A stretch of DNA of 64,000 nucleotides, taken from positions 33,398,969 to 33,462,968 of the forward strand of contig QVOM02000042.1 in the NCBI GenBank assembly GCA_003586115.2, given 5' to 3'. The position numbers and the translations under genes were made by a program. The notes beneath the pieces were generated by a model. It searched no databases. It was not told where the DNA came from and saw only the letters and a list, made by a program, of their open reading frames with translations. Position 1 is the first letter of the stretch, and each line of letters starts with the position of its first letter. Positions 1 through 9,750 of this stretch are shown here, piece after piece. This DNA comes from Salvator merianae (Eukaryota; Chordata; Lepidosauria; Squamata; Teiidae).

Positions 1-310
1 AAAAGGAAAGACTCTTTTTGTGGTTCCTCTACCTACAGAGACATGAGGGGTGGTGGCAGGCAAGAGGGCCTTCTCTGGTGGTGGCCCTCAGGCTTTGGAA
101 TAGCCTTTTTTTGTAAATACACCAGACATCAACATGATATGGTTTTCAGCACCTGGTTACAACAAATCTCTTCACCCAAGCCTTTGATGCTTAGCTTCCA
201 GAAAGTAATATTTTAATGATTTTTTATTCTGTTTTTATTAATATTGTTTTTATTGAATGCTGGGACCCACCCTGGGACCTTCAGGTGAAGAGCCAGATAC
301 AAATCTAATG
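1..310 (+). mobile_element. 3' end of a LINE (clade not assigned)
   Basis: The stretch reads like the last part of a LINE: a 'gagggccttctctggtggtggccc' style segment followed by a T-rich 3' region, then 'ctgggaccttcaggtgaagagc' and 'agatacaaat'. Related tails occur at 18040-18165, 19410-19510 and 21560-21680, so it is a dispersed family. The copy starts outside the window. The clade cannot be named from sequence alone. No intact frame is present. Confidence 0.6.
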
Positions 311-2084
311 AAATAGATTAAAAAATAGCATGCAGGGAAGACACAGCAAACAGTTGGAAGAAAGAAGCAGCTAGAAGCTTTGTTCTTTCAAAGTTTCCAT
401 TTAATTCTATGTAAAGCGTTTTGTTTGCTTTCTAAAAAGTGTTCCTGCTGCTCCAGAACTCAGATAAGGTATAATTTCTTTCTCCCACAAGGTTTGTTTT
501 TAAATGACCTGACAGCATTACTGGGAGTGACTTCAGCGCAGTGAGGGTTATGGAGGGGAAGTTTCTGTCATTCTATGCTTTAAGGTACATTTTGAAGTGT
601 CAGGAACTATCATCTGAAGACATAATCTTCAGGCAACCCACTACAGGGAACCCTCATTCAGATCAATCTCTCCCAACTCTTCTTCAAAGTCATATTTATG
701 TATCTCTTAATAAGTTTGTGCTTACCATTTTGCATCAAATAGCATTTATTGTTTTCTCTGTCGTTTTCCCAAAGGTAGTTTATCCATTCATGGAAGCTCA
801 TGAGAGAAGGTTTAGAGATACATATTTTAAGCACAACCAGACAGAGGCCTGTGTATATACAGCCCAAAGCTGCATAATCACTGTGGAAAAAAATGAAAAG
901 AATAAAATCAGTAGGACTGTATTGCTGGTTGGTGAAGCTTGTAGTGGTTACCACAAACAATGCATACCACAAGGTAGATATGATCCTTGCATGTAGTTTG
1001 TGCAATTTTTAGGGATACAAAAATTAGCAATATTAGGGATACTACTCCCCTTAGATCCACAGATATATATTTTTTTGCAAAATCTTGCCATTATTCAAAT
1101 CTCAGATAACCTTAATGCCTTATTGCACTGTATGATTCATGCAACAAATATAACAATAGCTAAATAGTGGAAAAATGCACAAGCACTGTATACAAGACAG
1201 AGGTGCGCCCAAGTCTGGGACATTGCAATAAATGAGTTTGTGACTATGCTAAAAAATAAGATGCTGGGAGAAAGACAAGAAGACACATGGGAGAGAGTCT
1301 GGATTCCCTTTATTAGGACTGTGCAAAATAACAATACAGATATATCTGATGAAGTCCATTTTGAGAACTGTACATTAAGGATATTAACAAAACAGACCTG
1401 TGCCAAAGGAGAAATGGGGAAGGACTGGGAGGGTAGATCAAGCAGTACAAGTGTATAGCATGTTCAGTTGGGTAGACTGTAAATAATGATGATATAATTA
1501 TTATTCCTCCTCTGTGCACCTGTGTGCTGCACAGTGTTGCTGGTTGCTGTGCAAATGGTGGTATCCTGCTGATAGTCACAACTAAGGCCATGCAGTGTGG
1601 ATGGCATCCACGCAGCATGGTCCATTCTACATTAGAACACAATCATTATTTTGTTCTAACGTGGAAAGTACAAAAAGGCCCTTTGCCTGCCACGATTTCC
1701 ATGATTGGACTTGTGTTGCTCTTATAGGGTTGGGATGCTGGCATTCACATTTTTTAAAGTTCTATATACATGGAATTGCTGTGATAATAGGGGCTTCTTT
1801 TATTTCTGTCTCTCTCCACTTGGAAATCTTTTCTCTCCTGACATGTAATGCCTGGGAGATTTGGAAAGCATGATAAAATATTTTTAAGATTTGGTATTCC
1901 CCATCCTCCCCTGGATGGGTGAGTTTGAAAAATTGTTCTGGCTCACTTGGGTCTGCTAGTTCCAAACATATACTTATATATTATACTGTTCAACTCCTTG
2001 AATATTAGTTTAGGTGACTGTATTGGCAGTGCTTGAAAAAGAAAGAGTATTCTGCGCATAACAGCTTCTGTTGATGTGTTCTCT
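311..2084. other. AT-rich non-coding stretch with faint repeat remnants
   Basis: No convincing gene. Around 1190-1460 the + strand can be read as a weak L1 ORF2 C-terminus-like peptide (WERVWIPFI), too short to be certain. At 1655-1685 the sequence 'gtggaaagtacaaaaaggccc' resembles the right terminus of the GGGCC-ended DNA transposons found elsewhere in the window. The small open frames here look random. Confidence 0.5.
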
Positions 2085-3950
2085 GGGTCCGTTCACACTT
2101 ACCTTGTAGTGAGTGAGCGATCACTCATTGGGTAAGTGCATCCACATGCTGCCACCACTGCTACATCCCAGAGTGCTCCAAGCCACTCCCAAAGCCAACT
2201 ATCTGTGGACAACTAAAACATTGTCCACAGCTCAACCAGGAGTAGCTAGATCGCTCACAGTCATCAACATCTGCACACTCTTCTGGTTACTGAGCTGCAA
2301 GGCATGTTCCAACACAGCATTTAATCAGTTTATAGTCCGTCTTCAGTTCATGCTGGCCCAACTTGAATTTGCCTTTCCATAGTTTTTCTAGACTAAATTG
2401 CTGAAATCTGGACTACTTTGCATTTGGAGTAAATGAGTTCTCAGCCCATTTCAGATTGTTAGCCCATTTTACTTTGCAATGTGAGAACTCAGAAGTAGAC
2501 TATTTGGGAGGGACCATACTTTTGGGGCTGCGGGCAGAGGGAGGGCTTCCCATTTCCTGCTGTCCAATGACAGACTTTATTGCAGGCATTGTACTTGGGA
2601 GGATGGGCACTGTGGCCAGGAGGGATGGGTGGGCAGGAGCACAGTATTTTCTTCCTCCTCCTTTATCCCCCCTTCCACCACTTCCATGAGAGAAGAAAGC
2701 CTCCCTCCATTTTCCTTTGCCAATCTGCAGTGCTTCCTCCTCCTTTATCCCCCATTTGGCACTGCCAGGAAGAGATTAAAGGCTTCCTCCACTTCCCTCT
2801 GTTAATTAAACCAAAACGTAGAGCTCCTTCTAGGTTTTCAGTGAATTTTGCACAAAACCACTACAGCATAACAGCAACATTAAGGCAAGACAAGGTTAAG
2901 CACAACTCCTGATCTCAAGCACTTTCAGGGAGCGGACATGTTGGATGTCTTTGCTGTGCCTCCATGAGAGTGTTTAAATTCAAAACACTGCACCTGTTGG
3001 GGGGTACAATCCTCTTGCCCCAATAAATAACCCACTCGCTATAGATTTTGCCATTAGCACCACACAGCTACATGGTGGGACACATTCTGCTGTGAATGTC
3101 TTGGGGGGATGTGTGGCAGAGTCCATTTGCTGACCACTAACTTCACTATCATGATAATGGACCCACACACACACAGGTTCCCCGCTTTTCATGAACCTCT
3201 CTCTGCTTTTACACTACTCTGAAATTGCATAATTGTACAAAAGTGCAATTGCAAAGGAGCAGAAATTGTAATCTGCTCTTTGAGAAGCCTTATTGTATAG
3301 TAGATATGTAATTGAAGTTCTGCTTGGGTGGATACAGGTTGGAGGGGGAGAAGGAGGAAATGGTGAATGACCAGTAATGCCACCAAGGGAATCCATGTTC
3401 TGATGAGTCAGCAGGGAAATACGGTGGAGTTTGACTTTCCCACCCATGTGAAGCCAAGATTTGAGCATTGGGACTCCAGCCAGTCACGGACTGCACAGAA
3501 GGGGAATTTGGTGAGGGGTGGAGACAGAAAGGTATGGTTTCTCCATGCCAAACATGGGGAAAATGAGGTGTGAGAATGAGCAAGTCCAAATTGAATCTGT
3601 GATATATTACAAATGTGGGAACAACTAGAACACGTACTCAGTCCTTGTTCTCCTCCAATACAGATTAAATTTATGATGTCAGACCATGTCCATGTGAGTG
3701 TGGCAGCACAGCTGCAGCTGTGCAGTCACATGACTTGTCCCAGTCACCATGGCAATATCTGGACATTCACAGGATGTTGCTGCAACTGTTGCTATGGGGA
3801 TCCAGCCTGCCCTGGTTGCACCATCCACACTTTAGGCCATCTGGTACAGGACCTTTCCAGCACTTGAAGTGCAAATGGCTGCTGCTGCACAGGGTCTTTA
3901 CTAGCCTGAATGGAATGAAACTGGATTAAGACTTAGGTGTATATGGGCCC
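2085..3950 (+). mobile_element. GGGCC-ended DNA transposon (type A), split by a nested element
   Basis: The left half (2085-2300) begins GGGTCCGTTCACACTTACC and aligns by eye with 45791-46000. The right half (about 3691-3950, with 'gcagtcacatgactt' and 'caccatggcaa') aligns with 45960-46200. The 1.4 kb between them is a different element that has its own second copy at 44183-45678. Type A therefore appears to have been interrupted after it inserted. No transposase is present. Further type A copies lie near 7577 and 34296. Confidence 0.6.
2301..3690 (+). mobile_element. Unassigned ~1.4-kb element B, copy 1
   Basis: This segment matches the reverse complement of 44183-45678 at both ends and at many internal points. 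Examples are 'catttaatcagttta' near the left end, 'gactatttgggaggga' near 2500, and 'cagattaaatttatgatgt' at the right end. Its two ends are themselves diverged inverted repeats sharing ATTTAATC. It lies inside a type A element. No reading frame resembles a transposase. It contains an imperfect direct duplication (two 'ttcctcctcctttatccccc' segments near 2650 and 2733). Superfamily not recognised. Confidence 0.6.
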
Positions 3951-5114
3951 TAAGTGAACAGATACAGCTTATGGTATTCAGTTGAACAAGGAGTTCTAGA
4001 GTGGCAAAAAAGGGCTATTCTGTGAAGTTCAAACAAACAAAAGGAATGGGATCTATAATACCCTAAATACTCTAAAGACATGCATTGATAGCTGCCGCTG
4101 ATTGCATAACAGACAAAAGGCAATAAACGAAACATGTCAATACCTGAAAAAAGGTGCAATGCTTTATTTCCTTTGCAGGAAAGAGAGCAAGATGAATATT
4201 CTGATGTAATTATAAGTCTTTGAAGGCTATACATAACACAAACACAACATGAGCAAAACAACTCTCTAAATACAACTAAACAGATACTCTTCAGCAAGAT
4301 TTACAGCTTTCCAAGCGGAGGTTTCGCATCCTGCCCCAATCCACTTATTTCAAAAAAATAAAGAACTACGCTTTAAAAAAAAAGAGTTTTAAAATAAATC
4401 AAATAACAGACAATGCTTACAAAGTCACATTAATATATATAGAAGTAAAAACAAAAGACATATATGCTTATTTCACTACTGCCGTGTAGTAAAAAAGAGG
4501 AGAAAAAACATTAAAGAACATCCTCAATGAGTCTAAATTTCCAATTCATATCCAGACAGTAAATAAGCCAGATCTGTCTCTGAAAAACTACACAATTAAA
4601 GGTTGCCAGATCTATTGCAATTCACCCTTATGAATATCCATATTCACTGTATATGAATGGAAAGGAAGATGTACAGGAACCAAGTTAAGAAACACATGTG
4701 TGAATCATTGTGGGAGAAAACTGTTCTATGAATAAAAGGAAGAGAAATACACAGCAGGGATAAAAACAAGTGGGAAACTAAAATTTCACCTATACCATCC
4801 TTGAGTGGTTGCCCCTTAGAATAAAAGATGTTTCTTTTGGGGCATAGTTGTTCTCCTGATAACAACTTCTTCTGGCAAAAGCAGAGCTGCGCTGTGGATA
4901 AACAAACCATATGGCTCTATCCATTTGTTCAGGATGCAGGAGTGATTTGAGCCCAAGATCACATTGAGATCTATAAGATTAGATATGAAAAATTTAAAGG
5001 ATACAACATAACAAGCAGACATTTGATGCGGAATATAATTATGCAAAAATAATTTAAGTAGGCAGTACAGTGTTTATTACTGTAATTTATTTAAAAGCTC
5101 CTGAACACATAAAC
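3951..5114. other. AT-rich stretch, nothing recognised
   Basis: No coding signature, RNA gene or clear repeat end was found. The small open frames look random and AT-driven. Confidence 0.5.
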
Positions 5115-5117
5115 ATT

Positions 5118-5297
5118 GGCCCTTTCTGCACTTGGGCTTATTCCAGATTATATCTCAGAATAGGGACCTGCCATCTGCATGCTAGTGCAGACTACGGTAG
5201 GCCCTGAGCAAGACCTTTCATAGTTTGCACTAGCATGTGGATAGCAGGTCCCTATTCTGAGATATAATCCACAATAAGGCCAAGTGCAGAAAGGGCC
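5118..5297. mobile_element. 180-bp hairpin MITE (type D), copy 1
   Basis: A near-perfect inverted repeat with arms of about 75-80 bp. It starts GGCCCTTTCTGCACTTGGGC and ends with the complement, AAGTGCAGAAAGGGCC. It is flanked by a 3-bp duplication, ATT at 5115-5117 and 5298-5300. Two further copies at 17752 and 32209 have exactly the same length. There is no coding capacity; the termini match those of the longer GGGCC-ended elements in the window. Confidence 0.88.
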
Positions 5298-5300
5298 ATT

Positions 5301-6574
5301 GAAGCTATTAATAGTTCTATGAAGATATGTATATGCTTAGTATAGAATAACAATATATTCCCTCGAGACTCTTTTTTACCGGTTTACACATCTTTGCATC
5401 CATGAGACACTTTGGGGGTCTCAAATAGTGCAACTCTGCACTTATTAAGCTAGCATTCTGGCATAAGCTTTTGTTAGTGTTGTAAAGGCAGCGTTAGAGG
5501 ACTCTATCACCACCACTGAAGATGCAGACTTACCTTTTCCAGATTCTTCAAGATGGACAGACTGCCCCCACTGCCCTGAACACAGGAAATGATCAACCTC
5601 CAAGGTCATTTCCTGTATTCAGGAAAACATCCCCAACCAGAAAAAATTCTCTGGTTGCAATATTCACATGGCTGGTGCAGTGGTGAACAGCAGGGCGGTG
5701 TTTACTAGACTGTTATGGACAAGCAGCACATAGGTGTTTTGTGGTTGCTGCAGTTGTGCAGATCCTGCCCTAGTTTTCACACCTGTCTATATCCTATCCA
5801 TCTGCCTTGAATTAGTGATACCGGCAGGAATTGCACTGTGCCTTTATCATGCCAGGAATGCACCATAAGTGAGCAGTATCTGCACAATCCTGATGCCTAA
5901 TGGTTCATTCAATGTACAGAACATGTGCAGTATCCATATGGAATGGATGCCACATTCACCCCTGTACCTTGTTGCCATAAGTGTTCATAGAGCACTGTAA
6001 TAGACTTGACATAAATGGGGAACCCATAAGGCACCTGGATATTCCATGGAACTACAGGCAATGAAGCTTAGAGATTAAAACACTCAAGTGGTATAGCAAG
6101 GGGTTCAGGAGCCTCCCTTCCACACCTTGGTATGTTCCAAGGAAGACCCTGCCCCCTGCTATTACACTCCATCTGGATTGGATGGAATGTAGACCAGACT
6201 TAGGTGGCCCAAAATAGCCATCTAGTCCAGTAGACCTTTATGAAATGGTCTACCAGTGGACTAACAGCCATAAACCCAGACCACAGAGGCCAATGAATGC
6301 AGCTCACTTCTGTAGCCATGGTTTCCCTCCAACATCCATTTCAGTAGTGCACTTTTAATGCATCTAACACTCCTTCTCCTAAACCAAGTCTTCTACCTCC
6401 CACCATACCTCCCTCTACCTAACACCATAGTGATGTTTACCCACAGCAACAATTTTCTCCCTCCTTTCTTGCCTTTGCACATCATTCCCACCACCCAGTG
6501 CAGACACTATAACTAGGCTAAAATAATATTAAACAATGAAATGAATTAAAAACAAGTTAAAACCCACCAGCTGT
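5301..6574. other. Non-coding stretch with a fragment of a GGGCC-type element
   Basis: About 6150-6290 resembles the interior of the type C elements ('tctagtccagtagacc' and 'ggtctaccagtgg', also seen near 32690 and 58010). The remainder shows no gene or clear repeat boundary. Confidence 0.45.
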
Positions 6575-6995
6575 CCTGTCTGAGCTGCCTGAGGTAGTTG
6601 CAGATGTGATGCTGGAGGTCCAAACCACTGTGGTGTTGAGGGATTTCAACATTCATGAGGAGGCAAAATGATCTCCATGACAACCATGGGGTTGTTTTAG
6701 TATGTTACAGCCTAATTCATATAGCAGGACATACTCTCAGTCTGGTCACTTCCACAAAGCAAACTGATGAGAAACCCTTAATAGGAGGGCTAATGGTAAG
6801 CCTGTTCTCATGGATGGATTACTTGCTGGTAAGATTTGAACTTGCAATGCATCTTCCCCCCAGCATCAAATGTGTATATATCCAAGGGACAATTGCACCT
6901 TTGGGATCTGTTGATACTGCACAGACAGCACTTAATCACTATGTATCGAACCAGACAATGGCATTGCATAGTAAAATGAACTTCTTCCAAATAGC
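6575..6995 (+). pseudogene. LINE endonuclease fragment (decayed)
   Basis: Reads as an apurinic-type endonuclease from a non-LTR retrotransposon. VVLRDFNIH near 6635-6660 corresponds to the GDFN block with G changed to R. After a stop and frame change, HIAGHTLSLV (near 6720) matches the usual AGHTLDLV block with the aspartate lost, and SWMDYLLVRFEL (near 6810) matches the SDH block with the histidine lost. Catalytic residues are therefore missing and the frame is broken, so the fragment is dead. It may belong to the same LINE family as the reverse transcriptase piece at 22130-22545, but that link is a guess. Confidence 0.6.
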
Positions 6996-7576
6996 GACAC
7001 ATTAACCCAAATCTTGTTCCATTCAATTGCTCAGCCTTCTTCAGTGTTGCATCCCAAAAGAACACACCTAGTCAAGTAAAGTTGTTCTTTATTCCAAAGG
7101 TCAAGAACAACATCTTTGGATTTCTGTTAACTTTTCAATAAAGAATGATCTTTTAGCCAGATCTTTGCTTCTTGTGCTTTTGTTTTGTTTGGAAGCTACC
7201 AGAGTCCTTTTCAAATCTGATTACCCAGTCTTTTAGTTAATGACTATCAGTTGTTATTTCCTTTTTTCTTTCTTTGCAAGTAACAGGAATTTGTAGGTCA
7301 CAGGGTAAAAAAACAAGTAAAGAAAAATTTCCACTTGAAGTTTAAAATGAAAGTTTTGATTGTCAGCTCCCTGCCTTTTGCTCAAAGAGACCATTTCGTA
7401 ATTCATATTCTTAAGTTCAATATCTAAAAAAAAACCCATGGAAGGTTGGCCAGCTTGCTTTCAGTTTGGGATCCTTGAGGAATACTGGGCAGAGAAAAAC
7501 CATCAAAGGAAATTCAGACTGGAGTACCCACTCCAGTCCCAGAAAATCCCCTCAACATTTGGAGCTAGTTCTCAAC
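6996..7576. other. AT-rich stretch, nothing recognised
   Basis: No gene, structured RNA or repeat end identified. Confidence 0.45.
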
Positions 7577-8323
7577 TTCAGGCCTGTTCACACTTTTCAC
7601 TAGTGAAGTGCATCCGCACTGCACAGAGGCTCTAGCAATCAGGAGTGGGCTACAGCCATTGCTGATCACTATTAGCTGTAGAGCACAAATTGTGGTCCAC
7701 AACTGTACCAGGAGCAGCTGGATTGCTCCCAGTATGCAGCTTTTGCACATATTTCCAGATGCAAATGCTGCACAGAGTAGCTGTGGCTACACAGTCACAC
7801 AGCACATTCCCAGTCACTGTGGCAGTGGCTGGACCTTTCCCTGGCCACTGACACACTGGCGTATAAAGGGGCGGTGCGGGGGGCGGGGCTCACCGGGCGG
7901 CACCTTGTTGGGGGCGGCACCCGCCTTTGAGTTGGGCCCTCCCGCCCGCCCGCCCGCCGGTTTGCCTTTAGTCGGCTTCACCGGCACGTCCGCCGCTCGC
8001 TCGCCGCTCGCTCACCGTGCCGGCTGGCATGCGCGCGCGCGGCCATCATCACGGCGGCAGCGGGAGTAGGCAGCTGCAGGGCGGGGCGTCCTGCAGGGCA
8101 GGGCGCCCTGCTCGGCTGCCACCGTTTGGTCCGCCCCGGGTGGCGGAACATGTAGCTACACCGCGGCACTGACATGGTGAGGAGCCAGCACACGCATTGA
8201 AAATGCTGGACCCTTTTCCGGCATATTCCAGCCCGCACAGTGCAGATGGCCACTGCACTGCAAGGGTTGCTCCATCTTGGAATGTTCATTTGCAAACACT
8301 CCAAGATGTAAAGTGCAAAAGCA
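7577..8323 (+). mobile_element. GGGCC-ended DNA transposon (type A), interrupted copy
   Basis: The left end 'aggcctgttcacacttttcac' and the right end 'aagtgcaaaagc' near 8320 are degenerate versions of the family termini. Internal words (ccacaactgtaccaggagcag, cagtcactgtggcagtgg) match the type A copies at 2085, 34296 and 45791. A hAT-like element (7854-8166) sits inside it. There is no coding capacity. Confidence 0.55.
7854..8166. mobile_element. GC-rich hAT-like non-autonomous element
   Basis: A 313-bp GC- and CpG-rich block is flanked by an 8-bp direct repeat, CACTGACA, at 7846-7853 and 8167-8174. An 8-bp target duplication is the hAT hallmark. The left end CACTGGCGTATAAA and the complement of the right end CCGCGGTGTAGCTA are diverged inverted termini. 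The element interrupts the type A element. Its CpG density mimics a promoter island, but no gene follows it. Confidence 0.65.
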
Positions 8324-8674
8324 CTCATAGAGCTGAACAGTGTGCTAACCAAGCATTCATTGCTGAAGTGACCAAAGATAAACAATACATGGCAAACAGT
8401 AATAAAAAGTCAAAAGGAAGGGACTAGGCATGTGCGGCTGAAATGGAGACAGCTTCTATGTAGAACTCCCAACCACGCCGCCGAAATTCAGTCTCGTTAG
8501 ACTGATACGCCACCAACCCACCTCATAAAAGAGCTACAGAGTACCCCTCAGAGGTTAAGGTACTTTATTTATTTGTCCAGGCGTCTTTAAAACTAAGCAC
8601 AACTTTGAAAATAGGGAGAAAAAGCCAGGCCTGCACCCCCCCCCACTACCAGAAAAGGCGGGAGGCCTGTGCAA

Positions 8675-9660
8675 ATGGCTTCCATGATGAATGCAGCAGA
8701 ACGGAGCTCAAAGGGGGAGGCTGCTGAACTTACTCTTCAGCAATTGCTGCAGGCACAATTTGATCGTAAACAAGAATCCCTCCATAAAGAGTGGAGGGAC
8801 TCTATGAAAATACTTGAAGATAGATTTGGAGCAGTAGAGAACCAACTGACCACACTTTCTAATAATGTTTCAAAAGTTATGAAAACAGCCTCGGATGACT
8901 TAGACATTGCAAATAAGCACACAGAGGAAATTTCTTCTCTGCAAGATGAAATATATGTTCCCCGAGCCCATCTTCAGGATTGCCAGGGCAGAATGAGAAG
9001 GGTTAATTTACACTTTCACAGGGTACCTGAACAGCAGGAAGGTGCCAACATTTATGATTTTTTAATTAATTGGTGGGCTGAGGTGGCCCTAGATATAAAA
9101 TTCGATAGAGAAGATATCCAATTAGCTCATAGAACAGGCATGTTAAAAAACCAGGATTCACAATTTCCCAGGAACATTATTGTTGCCTTTCAGAAATTTT
9201 ATAAAAAAGAAATGCTTTTTTCTGTACTACAAAATAAGATGCATCTACAAGTCAGGGGCAACCGAGTGCGGGTCTTGCAACACCTGACCCCTGAGACCTT
9301 AGCCATGAGACAGGAAGTCCAACCCCTGATAAGGCCCTCAACGAAGCTAATATCCGATTCAAACAGTTGTTCCCAGCCACGGTGCTGTTCTCCTACAATG
9401 GATGACACTTTCGAGTCACAGGTAAAGGAGAAGCTCTTAACCTTCTGAAGTCACTACACATTCAGCCAGTTAACAATGGAGATTCTACTGATAGAGCCCA
9501 ATCTGCATCACAGCAAGAACCACAATCAGATGACTCCAAGAAAACCCAGAGAGTGTCCAACCTAAGATCGGGATGGTCCAACATGGACTCATATATGTTG
9601 CCCAAACCAAAAAGGCCAACAATTCATGGGGAAAAACTCCTAAGCTATATCTGGACTTGA
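8675..9660 (+). pseudogene. L1 ORF1 protein (nucleic-acid-binding chaperone), broken
   Basis: In the L1 family this protein trimerises by a coiled coil and coats L1 RNA in the ribonucleoprotein particle. The N-terminal third is heptad-rich (LTLQQLLQAQFD, ENQLTTLSNNVSKV). An RRM-like core follows (RRVNLHFHRVPEQQEG, then EDIQLAHRTG), and then a C-terminal domain (RVLQHLTPETLAMRQEV). The first ATG is at 8675; an upstream GTG in frame is less likely. The frame opened at 8675 runs to 9448, but near 9360 the homologous reading moves to another frame (FKQLFPATVLFSYNG). There a TGA follows at once, and the reading then continues to a TGA at 9658-9660. One frameshift and one nonsense mutation therefore inactivate it. 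Confidence 0.8.
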
Positions 9661-9750
9661 TATTCATAGAATCATAGAATCATAGAATCATAGAGTTGGA
9701 AGGGACCTCCAGGGTCATCGAGTCCAACCCCCTGCTCAATGCAGGATTCA

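Noticed and set aside
7861..8170. Possible CpG-island promoter with a TATAAA-like word
   Set aside because: The block is bounded by an 8-bp target duplication and lies inside another transposon; no gene follows.
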